Shown here piece by piece: positions 1 to 7,496 of a stretch of DNA of 20,917 nucleotides (its first letter is position 1; each line of letters begins with the position of its first letter). Where the stretch lies: positions 1-20,917 of IMG/VR virus record IMGVR_UViG_3300005086_000037; one strand, given 5' to 3'. Source of the stretch: a virus. The position numbers and the translations under genes are program-made. Below the pieces are notes generated by a model. The model saw only the letters and a program-made list of their open reading frames with translations. It made no database searches and was not told where the DNA came from.

Positions 1-189
1 AACACCTAAATCCATATCGTTAGGGCCACCGATAATCTGACGACCTGGTTCACCGCCTAAAAAAACCATGCCACCACGACGATACTGCGCCATTTTATTA
101 AAACCAGTACCCATCGGCGTGACTCGTTCGCCTTGCATGCGGTATGTTGTTGGTCGGGCTACACCCAACGGAAGCGCGTCTAGGCTCAT
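1..189 (-). CDS. Partial unknown virion-region protein (N-terminal 63 residues)
   Basis: The ATG at 187-189 overlaps the TAA stop of the gene upstream on this strand (TAATG arrangement), and the reading frame stays open to the left edge, so the 3' end is missing. The visible 63 residues are rich in glycine and arginine (for example RRGGMVFLGGEPGRQIIGG) with no membrane segment or catalytic motif I can name. Its place directly after the candidate internal virion protein, in the same tightly coupled operon, suggests another virion or tail component. I do not recognise the family. Confidence 0.7.
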   Translation of the reverse strand, partial: MSLDALPLGVARPTTYRMQGERVTPMGTGFNKMAQYRRGGMVFLGGEPGRQIIGGPNDMDLGV

Positions 190-761
190 TATGTTGGTAC
201 TCCCAATTTATTCGGGCTGTTTGCCGCGGCATCAACAACTTCGTCGTCGGCAAAAATACCTAAATCATTTTTATAAGCATAGCTTAAACCGCCGGCGAGT
301 GTCCCGCCAGCTTGCATTAAAGCACCGCGTTTTGCCATATCGCGTTGGACTTTGTCCTGCGCTTTTTTGTTAGCAATATCCGCTAAACTGGCCATGCTGT
401 TTTGCGCAGTTGCCGATAAGCCTTTACCGGTTCGAAGCGCACGGTTAATAGATTGACCGCGATGTTCTTTCGCTTGCGTAGTACCTTCAATCATCGCCAC
501 GTTACGCGCGTTTTCAAGCGTATCGACAGTCGCCAGGGACTTAAACGGGCTGGCGCGGTTAGTCGGTATTTGGCGCGCCATAATAGCTTGGTCCGCAGAA
601 ATTTGTCCGAGTACTTCGCGCGTTCGGTCGCGCTTTGATTCATTAACAAAATCTTTACCAATCTTGCCTTGGATATACTGCGATTCGCGCGAGGTAGCGT
701 CCGCGATGCGAGCGAGCGTACTTTCGTGTACCGATTTTTCTGCTTTAGGTGCACTTGACAT
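189..761 (-). CDS. Candidate internal virion protein, 190 aa
   Basis: The product is an alanine-rich, largely helical protein. Residues 1-110 are highly charged and look coiled or extended. A small-residue stretch at about 148-163 (ALMQAGGTLAGGLSYAY) could insert in or associate with a membrane. It starts at 761, immediately after the stop of the GNAT-like gene, and its stop overlaps the next start. In podovirus genomes the genes at this spot, after the connector and a GNAT-like gene, often encode ejected internal proteins of the T7 gp14 type. That role is inferred from position and composition; no specific family was recognised. Confidence 0.6.
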   Translation of the reverse strand: MSSAPKAEKSVHESTLARIADATSRESQYIQGKIGKDFVNESKRDRTREVLGQISADQAIMARQIPTNRASPFKSLATVDTLENARNVAMIEGTTQAKEHRGQSINRALRTGKGLSATAQNSMASLADIANKKAQDKVQRDMAKRGALMQAGGTLAGGLSYAYKNDLGIFADDEVVDAAANSPNKLGVPT

Positions 762-1196
762 TTATTTTACCTCTCGCACAAATGTTACCGACAACGCTGG
801 GAAAAACTTAAATTTTGCTAAGCGCCGATTCCAAGCGTCTGCGCGTTTCGTTCCAAACTTAATATTAATCGCATTTAATCGTTTTGCCAATGAATCTAAA
901 TAATCTATGGCTAATTCTAAATCAGCACGACTTAACCGAGTTCGGGCATACGCAATCCATACAAATAGGCTTAGGTTATCATTCAGGTCGTACTCTTCAG
1001 TTAATAACATAAACCCAATTGTTTTGCCGCTTTTTTTCGCCACAACAACCACCGCGGCGTGTTCTAGTAATTTGGCCTCGATATGGTGCCAGTTATGTTG
1101 TTCTTTCGAACGACGGCTAAAGTCTACTAACCAATCTCGATGGGTAACCAAGAACTCCAAAGACCGCTCTGGGGTTAACATGTTATAGGTTACCAT
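762..1196 (-). CDS. GNAT-fold-like virion protein (T7 gp13-like by position), 144 aa
   Basis: The pattern resembles a GNAT acetyltransferase fold: a beta strand with turn (VVVVAKKSGKTIGFMLL, about residues 49-65), a strand LFVWIAYA, a long helix (about 90-109) and a C-terminal AWNRRLAKFKFFPALSV segment typical of the last GNAT strands. The usual acetyl-CoA loop (Q/R-x-x-G-x-G/A) is not visible, so enzyme activity is doubtful. Podoviruses such as T7 carry a GNAT-like protein (gp13) near the internal virion genes. The start at 1196 overlaps the upstream stop by 7 bases. An in-frame ATG at 1181 (residue 6) is an alternative start. Confidence 0.65.
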   Translation of the reverse strand: MVTYNMLTPERSLEFLVTHRDWLVDFSRRSKEQHNWHHIEAKLLEHAAVVVVAKKSGKTIGFMLLTEEYDLNDNLSLFVWIAYARTRLSRADLELAIDYLDSLAKRLNAINIKFGTKRADAWNRRLAKFKFFPALSVTFVREVK

Positions 1197-1789
1197 GAAA
1201 ATTTAGCCACCCTGACAATTCGATTGCCCGCCGCTTGCGCCCGGCGTGTTGCTTCCATCACGCCTGCATTGAAAATACTCATATGGTAACTCACGCTATT
1301 CGGCGAAGACCACTGGCGTTCCGGCATGGCTAAAAGCCGACCCGCCGCGCCATGGGCGATAGATTCACCATATCGCTCGTAAATCCCGTCTGGGATTTCT
1401 GTCGCATCACGCTTGGTTGTGACTGAAAATACAATTTCAATCGTTTCATCGCGCTTCAGCGCAGGGGTAATTTCTACATCCCCATCAGCGTTTACAATGA
1501 ATTTAAAATTGTTGTTCTTTGCATCAAACCCAACTTCGGAATCGCCCTGGTATTCATATTTCCGGGTGCGTACGGATTCAACGCGATTTAATCGAGTTTC
1601 AGGAGGTAGGGTTAGTATAAACGTAGAAACACCGTCACTAGCGGCAGAAAAAGTTTGGCGCTCTTTCCAGATAAAACTACGGTCGAAAAACTCCGTCAGT
1701 GCATTTCGCAACTCGCGGAGTGAAACAATATCAGGAGCCGCCGTTGCATAATGGCGCACATCAGGTAATAGTTTTTCGATTAACGCCAT
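1190..1789 (-). CDS. Unknown head-tail interface or tail protein, 199 aa
   Basis: This soluble protein has a central beta-rich region (about residues 45-125, strands such as TFILTLPPETRLNRVESVRT and FKFIVNADGDVEITP) and a helical C-terminal part (about 135-199). It starts 6 bases after the stop of the connector-like gene. Podovirus genes in this slot often encode a head-tail adaptor or tail tube protein, and the beta-rich core with helical tail fits that. I see no diagnostic motif, so the function rests on synteny only. Confidence 0.65.
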   Translation of the reverse strand: MALIEKLLPDVRHYATAAPDIVSLRELRNALTEFFDRSFIWKERQTFSAASDGVSTFILTLPPETRLNRVESVRTRKYEYQGDSEVGFDAKNNNFKFIVNADGDVEITPALKRDETIEIVFSVTTKRDATEIPDGIYERYGESIAHGAAGRLLAMPERQWSSPNSVSYHMSIFNAGVMEATRRAQAAGNRIVRVAKFSW

Positions 1790-1795
1790 AATTCA

Positions 1796-2503
1796 TTACC
1801 CCATCGCCTTGCTTTGCGCCACTTCGTTGTTAGGACTAACCGTTAACTGCGCTTGGGCACGTAGGCCTAAAGATTCACGAAACAACTGATAATGCCGTTG
1901 CGCTCGTGCGCTGGTTTCCGCATTTCCTGCATCTTTCATATAAGCGCGGAATAATACGTAGTCTACCACTTGGTTAGCGTAAATGTCATTAATCGTTAGA
2001 TTATCACTAACTGTGGAAATATCGGTCGGGTTTTTGGAGTAAATAACTTCCAATTTACCTGTGCCGTCGTTAGGCGGAAACACATAAAACTGGCGAGGCG
2101 AATTGTCCTCGTAGAAATATACACTGACTTCTGACAAGTCTTTGTTGGTATAGATTTCATCGGTTGCATCATGCCAGTTTGGATACTCAGCAATAAACGC
2201 GTCGAGGTCTGACGCATAAACGGAACGACCGGGTAAGTCATTAGTTACGCCTTTGTTCATGTTGCGGATACATTTAATCAAAGAAATGCTTCCCGCCGGG
2301 AGTGTTTGCAAACTACCAGCAACGAGGTTAAGTACCTCGGTCGCTGGGTTTGCCGATGGCTTCGCCACAACAATTTCGCGCTGGGCATCGTTAATCCATT
2401 GGATTAATTCCGAATCCTTCCAGCGTACACCACCGCCCACGGGGTTCGTGTCCTGCAAAATAGTGCGGGCACGGTCGATGATATATTGAACTGAAATTGA
2501 CAT
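1796..2503 (-). CDS. Head-tail connector/adaptor-like protein (DUF6682-like), 235 aa
   Basis: The N-terminus reads as a helical adaptor: ARTILQDTN at about residues 12-20, then WKDSELIQWINDAQREIV at about 28-45. This pattern is common in phage connector or DUF6682-type proteins next to portal and coat genes. A beta-rich middle follows (residues 60-150), then a helical C-terminus with a FRAYMKDAGNAETSARAQRHY segment (about 187-207). The ATG at 2503 has a GAGGG binding site just upstream. Position after the coat gene suggests it joins the portal to the tail. The family assignment is from memory of the sequence pattern. Confidence 0.7.
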   Translation of the reverse strand: MSISVQYIIDRARTILQDTNPVGGGVRWKDSELIQWINDAQREIVVAKPSANPATEVLNLVAGSLQTLPAGSISLIKCIRNMNKGVTNDLPGRSVYASDLDAFIAEYPNWHDATDEIYTNKDLSEVSVYFYEDNSPRQFYVFPPNDGTGKLEVIYSKNPTDISTVSDNLTINDIYANQVVDYVLFRAYMKDAGNAETSARAQRHYQLFRESLGLRAQAQLTVSPNNEVAQSKAMG

Positions 2504-2516
2504 GGCTTAGCCCTCG

Positions 2517-2714
2517 TTATTTTTTATCTTCTTTTTTCTCGTCATTCTTAGGTGCTTTACCACCTTTGGTGACGATATCAAGACCATTGCATGCGTTCAC
2601 TTCTTCGAACAAAGTGTCTGGGATTTCTCGTTCCTCGCCAGCTTTAACAAGGCACGAATAGCCACGCATACTAACAACGCGTATATCTTTTTGGGTTGGG
2701 TTTTTGACTTTCAT
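2517..2714 (-). CDS. Small unknown protein between coat and connector, 65 aa
   Basis: A short protein with a basic, beta-like N-terminal half (MKVKNPTQKDIRVVSMRG) and a lysine/glutamate-rich, probably disordered C-terminal tail (KNDEKKEDKK). A GAGGA binding site precedes the ATG at 2714. Many phages carry a similarly sized gene just after the major capsid gene, some of them head decoration or connector accessory proteins. Nothing in the sequence settles which, so function is unknown. Confidence 0.7.
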   Translation of the reverse strand: MKVKNPTQKDIRVVSMRGYSCLVKAGEEREIPDTLFEEVNACNGLDIVTKGGKAPKNDEKKEDKK

Positions 2715-2735
2715 AATGAGTCCTCAATTAATCGG

Positions 2736-2767
2736 AAAAAGAAAAGGTATCGGCGTCCTGCCTTACC
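2736..2767 (-). terminator. Weak terminator-like hairpin after the coat gene
   Basis: On the minus strand GGTA and GGC pair with GCC and TACC around a 5-base loop (2746-2767), with small internal mismatches, and the hairpin is followed by TTTTCTTTTT (2745-2736). It lies 18 bases past the coat stop. It probably lowers rather than stops transcription into the connector genes. Confidence 0.45.
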
Positions 2768-2784
2768 CCCTCCACCACCAATCG

Positions 2785-3915
2785 TTAAAGTGCAGCGTCG
2801 ATTGCTACTACACCAAAGTCTTGTGCGTCACCGCTTACGTGAGACTGGAATACTGGCTTACGGAAGCCAAGCATTTTACCAATCGAAATACCGATTTGGT
2901 TTTTGTAGTCGAAGTCTTCTTCGTCCCAATAACCTGCACCGATATCTGCCATGGCCAGTGCTTGCGCACCACACATCAACACGCGTTGACCGTCGGTCTC
3001 GCCGTTGGCACCCCACTTGCTACCCGGAGTAGTACCACCATCCGGAGAACCGGCCGCGCCAGTAGTGTTGTAAACGTGACGGAAACTATGGACCCAAGCG
3101 CCATCGATTTGGAAGCTTTCGCCACCAGCAAACAACGGGTTTGAGCTACCTCGAACACCAGCGTTACGAACGTTCGCCAAGAAGTCTGGGTCAAGTTTCA
3201 GTTGTGCCATACCTTTTGGAGTAACGAAGAAATGGTAAACTTCAGAGTTACCTTTCATCTTCACGCCGCGGATATAGTTATCACGACCGAAAGCCTGAGC
3301 CATAACCAAGTGCTTGTAGCCAAACTTGTCCGTAGCGGTCAACTGAGTGTTGTCACCATCCTCGGCTAAATCTGTACCTGCTACACGCAAGTGACGGCGG
3401 CTGGTCGGCGCACTAACTTCAGAAGCAAATTCAAGCGAACTGAAGGTTGTACCGGCGCGAGCGCCACCGTTGTTTTTCTGGGTGTAAGCAACACCTGAAA
3501 GGGTTAAGAATGCAAGCTGGTCAACACGGTCACCTAACCAATAACCGAGAACATCTTTCGAAGTTTCACGGAAATTGACAATCGACTTTTGGTCAGCAAC
3601 ACGACCGGTAGTACGGTTCGCGTTACGCAATTGGTCGATTTCGATGACTTGGTCGAACGCTTTGATTGCCTCTTCGTTGCCTTCCAAGTCGTTGTCACCT
3701 GCAACACCATCACTCTCAAGGTCCGGTACTAAGGTATACACCGCTCGGGTTCCGCGTTCAGAAGCAGTTAGTTCGGTAATGCGATGAATCATCGCGTTAT
3801 GTGAAGAACCCATAAAGTTCGTCACGAAAGATGAGTTACGTGCGACATTCCAGACCTGACGAGCCCAAACTGTTTTTTGCTCGGTAGTCAGAGCCGCAAA
3901 GTTAGTCTTTGCCAT
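2785..3915 (-). CDS. Major capsid protein (N4-gp56/DUF4043-type), 376 aa
   Basis: This is the coat protein that assembles the phage head. Its length, its N-terminal region (KTVWARQVWNVARNSSFVTNFMG, about residues 14-36) and the following ITELTASERGTRAVYTLVPDLESDG segment fit the N4-gp56 family of HK97-fold coat proteins. It follows the scaffold gene, as expected. The ATG at 3915 has GAGAGG upstream. A dedicated promoter and a leader of about 170 bases precede it. Its codon choice is conventional: all 13 isoleucine codons are ATT or ATC, none ATA, which suggests a highly expressed gene adapted to its host. Confidence 0.88.
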   Translation of the reverse strand: MAKTNFAALTTEQKTVWARQVWNVARNSSFVTNFMGSSHNAMIHRITELTASERGTRAVYTLVPDLESDGVAGDNDLEGNEEAIKAFDQVIEIDQLRNANRTTGRVADQKSIVNFRETSKDVLGYWLGDRVDQLAFLTLSGVAYTQKNNGGARAGTTFSSLEFASEVSAPTSRRHLRVAGTDLAEDGDNTQLTATDKFGYKHLVMAQAFGRDNYIRGVKMKGNSEVYHFFVTPKGMAQLKLDPDFLANVRNAGVRGSSNPLFAGGESFQIDGAWVHSFRHVYNTTGAAGSPDGGTTPGSKWGANGETDGQRVLMCGAQALAMADIGAGYWDEEDFDYKNQIGISIGKMLGFRKPVFQSHVSGDAQDFGVVAIDAAL

Positions 3916-4082
3916 GAGATTTTTCCTCTCTCAAAATGAATAGTGTTTGTGTTTGGCCCGTTTCGTGGGGTAGACGCAGACATGGCTATTGTTTTATTTC
4001 GCTCCATGTACGAAACAATTCTTTTTGTTGCCATTAACCGTTGGCAGGGACGTATGACATGGATTGAGCATCCAAGGGGCTT
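3916..4082 (-). promoter_or_regulatory. Structured 5' leader of the coat mRNA
   Basis: About 167 bases lie between the predicted transcription start and the coat ATG and hold no plausible gene. On the minus strand a small hairpin TGCCA/TGGCA sits inside a larger pairing of CCATGT with ACATGG. The segment ends in the binding site GAGAGG. It may affect mRNA stability or translation; no known riboswitch was recognised. Confidence 0.4.
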
Positions 4083-4089
4083 TAACAAC

Positions 4090-4117
4090 AGAATAGCGTT
4101 TGTTATTTTTCTGTCAA
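4090..4117 (-). promoter_or_regulatory. Sigma70-type promoter for the coat gene
   Basis: On the minus strand there is a perfect -35 box TTGACA (4117-4112), a 16-base spacer and a -10 box TATTCT (4095-4090). It lies just downstream of the terminator that closes the scaffold transcript and upstream of the coat gene, with nothing else to transcribe. This is the best host-type promoter I see in the window. Confidence 0.7.
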
Positions 4118-4140
4118 GCAATTTGTTAATAAACCATGCG

Positions 4141-4163
4141 AAAAAAGCCCGAATCCTTCGGGC
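4141..4163 (-). terminator. Rho-independent terminator after the scaffold gene
   Basis: On the minus strand GCCCGAA (4163-4157) and TTCGGGC (4153-4147) form a perfect 7-base stem around a GGA loop, followed directly by six T residues (4146-4141). It lies 20 bases past the scaffold stop codon and just upstream of the coat promoter. Confidence 0.88.
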
Positions 4164-4182
4164 AACCAGGGGACTGGTATTT

Positions 4183-5274
4183 TTACACAATATCGCCGCG
4201 CGCACGGGCTAAATCTTCCGGTGATAACTTCGCAAATTCTTCATCCGGTAGCTCTGCCACTGGAGTAAACTCACGTTCAGTTGTCGCCCGGCCTTTGTTA
4301 ATCGGCGGTTGCTTCGAAGCCGCATCAATTTTTTCTTTGATGCTGGTTTTTGACGCCGGCGGTTTAGCTGGCTCTTGCGTCTGCGTCGCCTGCGTTGATG
4401 GCTTCACGCCATAGCCGCGAAGAATAACTGTTGCCGCTTTGTCGAGCGCTTCCGCGTAAGAGTACCGACCAGTAGCAATATAACCATCACGCGCTTCGAT
4501 AACTTCATCGAAAATATCTGGGTTAAATACGTCTTTGTTAGAAATATCTAACACCGGGTATTCTTTAGTTAATCGCTCTGCGGTTTGTTGCAGTTCGAGT
4601 TCCGCCTGCTGCTGTTTCGACTGCGTACTTACGTTTTCGACTGCTTTGACTGAGGCGGTTTCCGCTGCGGCAATCCGCGCATCAGCAATGGCTTTCGCCA
4701 TAACTTTAGCGGCTTTAGCCGGGTCCCCACCATCGAGCAATTCATCAAAGGTATCTTTTAATGTCGCCTCAAGCTCGGCGTCAATTTCTTCCGGATTTTT
4801 GCCTTGCGGCTGTTGCTTCGGTTCTTGTTTCGGTTGCTGGTCTTGTTGCTGCATCTGACGACGGAGCATTTCGAGCTGCGCTTGCATGTCGCGGTTAATC
4901 CGCTCTTGTTCTTTGCGGCGCTCAATCTCTTTGTTCAGCCGACCGACCGGAATCTTCGTGACGTTTTCGAGCGGGTCTTCTTCAGTCTCGTCGTCATCCG
5001 TCGCTTTAACATCTGACTCGGGTTCTTCTTCCTCGTCAGCCGTTTGCTCGGTCTTCTTGCTCTTCTCGCTTTCTACTTTTTCCTTCGGCGGTGCCTCCGG
5101 TTCTTCCGGTTCTTCTGTATCCAGTTCTTCCGGTGTCTCGTCGACAATTTCGTCGCCCTTGTCGAGCGTTGAAAAATCAATGTCGTCATCCTCGAACCCT
5201 TCGCCGAACGTATCACGTTCGATTTCTACGGTATCGAGGTCTTCGGTTTTTGGTGCTGGAGTTTTTTTACTCAT
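4183..5274 (-). CDS. Capsid scaffolding protein, 363 aa
   Basis: This protein probably directs coat assembly and is removed before DNA packaging. Residues 1-105 are extremely acidic (runs of D and E). A glutamine-rich coiled coil follows at about 108-160, then an alanine-rich helical part (about 160-235). The C-terminus has a DEEFAKLSPEDLARARGDIV segment of the sort found in phage scaffolds. It lies between portal and coat, the usual scaffold slot. Its start overlaps the portal stop by 8 bases. Assignment is by composition and position. Confidence 0.8.
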   Translation of the reverse strand: MSKKTPAPKTEDLDTVEIERDTFGEGFEDDDIDFSTLDKGDEIVDETPEELDTEEPEEPEAPPKEKVESEKSKKTEQTADEEEEPESDVKATDDDETEEDPLENVTKIPVGRLNKEIERRKEQERINRDMQAQLEMLRRQMQQQDQQPKQEPKQQPQGKNPEEIDAELEATLKDTFDELLDGGDPAKAAKVMAKAIADARIAAAETASVKAVENVSTQSKQQQAELELQQTAERLTKEYPVLDISNKDVFNPDIFDEVIEARDGYIATGRYSYAEALDKAATVILRGYGVKPSTQATQTQEPAKPPASKTSIKEKIDAASKQPPINKGRATTEREFTPVAELPDEEFAKLSPEDLARARGDIV

Positions 5275-7468
5275 TGCTCGTTCCTTTCTTTGCTGGTGGA
5301 GTTATTTGTTTTTCCGCAATGCGACTCAGCGCGCGGAATTCTTCGAGGTAATTTGTATGCGCATACTTCATGGCTTCAGACGCCATACGTCCGTCTTGTG
5401 CCATCTGTTGTTTTTCTTTAGTCGTTTGGCTCGACATCTGTGACATCTGCAAACGGGCCGCTAAGCCTTCACGTTGCAATTGACGTTTCTGCTCGAATTC
5501 AAGCATTGATTTGTTCACGCCGCCTTCGCCAAGGTCAGCCACTTTAGCCATATTCAACATGGACTCTGACTGTAACTTGCGTACTTTCTCTTGCATCTCT
5601 GCAAGTTCAAGCTGAGCACGGGCCATAAGCATTTCGCGCTCAACTTGTGCCATTTGTTGCTCTTCTGGGCTAGGCTCACTGAAGCCTTCCATTTGTTTAA
5701 GTACCGCCGACAAGTTTTCTTTGTCTTTTAAGTGTGAGTATTTCACCATTAAATAGGACGGAATCGGAACGCCGGCGGCGCGCAGCGAAGCGGCTTCGCC
5801 TAACTGCATTTCATCAAAGGTATCGCGCGCTGGGCTAGATGAAATAACTACGTCGTATTCGCCAACGTTAACGTCGTTGATTATTTTATAAACGCCGTCA
5901 GCATGAATCTGTTGGTTAATAATCATCTCTTCTTGCGGCTCACCTGGCTCAGTGTAATCGGTAATAAAGAACACACGCTCTTCGGTGTAAAAATCCTGCA
6001 CCAGTTCGAGAATCTTTTCACCCAGCGCTTGGCGAGCGAGTTCAAGCGATGCAAACGGCACTTGCAGTTGCACCTGGCCGCGTGCTTGTTTTTGTTCAAG
6101 CGCAACACCCGACACGTACGCTGGACCTTCGCCGAGCATCGCTTCGTTAATACTCGAAATACTGCGGATATCCATCTGGCCTTTTTCGCTCAGACGGTCA
6201 AGGCCAGTTGGTACTGGGTTCGGTTTAATTTTCTGTGGCGCGAACGTAGTGCCTGGGTTAATCGACAAAACCACACCGGTTTTTGCGCCGACCTGAGCGA
6301 GCTCGTCGGTGGTCATATTGGCCAATGAGCCTTCTTCCAAAATCCAGCCGGAGTTGGCTGTGGTATTAATAATGTGCAACTCTTGTGAACGCGTTTTGTT
6401 GAAGAACTCTTGCGGGTCGAGTAGGTTGCGTACCATGCCAAACGGTTGACCGCGGCGGAAATATGGGAAATATGGGATGATGGTAAAGCTACGGTAAATA
6501 GACCAGTCGTCGTGTAGCACTACATCAAGCGCGGTAACTGTCCAACGTACTCGTTTTACTCGACGTGAAATGACCGTGATGTTTTCATTACCCGGCATCT
6601 TTAAGAATTCTTCCATCTGCTCGTCTGTAGTATCATCAGGGACCGGGATTGATTCGCCAGTTATTTGGTCGATATAAAACTTACGGTTAGTTAATACCCG
6701 ATGCTGGCGCTCGATAACCCGCACGTTGCGGATGGTTTTTTTGCCTTCGTCAACGTCGTCTGTTCCTGGCATTTGGACTTCAGGCGTATCGCCAAAGGTA
6801 TTGGACTTCAGGTCGATGAACTCTTGCCCGAAGCCGGAGCTATGTTCGCTAGACACAAAACTACGAATCTCGTCGGCTTTATCTTTGCCATACATTTGTT
6901 CGATTTCATCCATGGTCATCCAGTTGATGGTAAAGACCTGGTTCCAATGTTTAGTATTTCGGGATTTCGCATCTGGGTCGGGGATTACTGTCAACGGGTC
7001 AACCGAGGTTATGCGTACTTCGCCAAGCGGGTTTTCATCAAAATCAATCCGCACGTCATAATAGCCGCGGTCTTGAATCAGACCATCGGCATAAACTTCT
7101 GGTTCTATTTCTTTAGCGAAGCGGTTCTCGTCCAGAATGTGGTCAACGAGTTTGGTGAGAATTTCTGCTGACTGCGAGGTGGCACTGCCGCGTTTTGGTT
7201 TAAAACGAATATCCGCTCTCCGCGCGACCTGTTCGCCAAGGGCAATGTTTACGGTCGGGAGAATCTGGTTAATGGTAAGTGCCGGGCGTTGTTCTTCTTC
7301 TAGTACTGCTTTGTCTTCCGGCGACCACTGCTCACCGCAGTAAAAACGGTCACATTTTTGGGCGATTTTGATATAGTTCTCATGGCGGTTTTTATACGCC
7401 CGGCGAAACTGCGCGTTCTGCTGTTGCGCAACTCGTGTTTTGTCTTGTGTATTTTCCGTTTCCGCCAT
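5267..7468 (-). CDS. Portal protein (P22-type), 733 aa
   Basis: The portal forms the ring at the head vertex through which DNA enters and leaves. The long length and N-terminal pattern fit P22-type portals: a helix ending KIAQKCDRFYCGEQW at about residues 34-48, then RPALTINQILPTVNIALGEQ at about 61-80. The RGYYDVRIDFDENPLGEVRI and VDPLTVIPDPDAK segments near 133-165 also fit. The last 150 residues are an alanine, glutamine and methionine-rich coiled coil, probably the barrel. It starts 28 bases after the terL stop and overlaps the scaffold start. The core is intact and I see no frameshift. Confidence 0.9.
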   Translation of the reverse strand: MAETENTQDKTRVAQQQNAQFRRAYKNRHENYIKIAQKCDRFYCGEQWSPEDKAVLEEEQRPALTINQILPTVNIALGEQVARRADIRFKPKRGSATSQSAEILTKLVDHILDENRFAKEIEPEVYADGLIQDRGYYDVRIDFDENPLGEVRITSVDPLTVIPDPDAKSRNTKHWNQVFTINWMTMDEIEQMYGKDKADEIRSFVSSEHSSGFGQEFIDLKSNTFGDTPEVQMPGTDDVDEGKKTIRNVRVIERQHRVLTNRKFYIDQITGESIPVPDDTTDEQMEEFLKMPGNENITVISRRVKRVRWTVTALDVVLHDDWSIYRSFTIIPYFPYFRRGQPFGMVRNLLDPQEFFNKTRSQELHIINTTANSGWILEEGSLANMTTDELAQVGAKTGVVLSINPGTTFAPQKIKPNPVPTGLDRLSEKGQMDIRSISSINEAMLGEGPAYVSGVALEQKQARGQVQLQVPFASLELARQALGEKILELVQDFYTEERVFFITDYTEPGEPQEEMIINQQIHADGVYKIINDVNVGEYDVVISSSPARDTFDEMQLGEAASLRAAGVPIPSYLMVKYSHLKDKENLSAVLKQMEGFSEPSPEEQQMAQVEREMLMARAQLELAEMQEKVRKLQSESMLNMAKVADLGEGGVNKSMLEFEQKRQLQREGLAARLQMSQMSSQTTKEKQQMAQDGRMASEAMKYAHTNYLEEFRALSRIAEKQITPPAKKGTSNE

Positions 7469-7496
7469 GGTCTTTATCTCTCACGCCTGATTAGTG

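Noticed and set aside
4886-5443. A 185-codon serine-rich plus-strand frame
   Set aside because: It is the antisense of the acidic part of the scaffold gene; runs of D/E codons read as S on the other strand. There is no binding site and the gene would oppose the virion operon.
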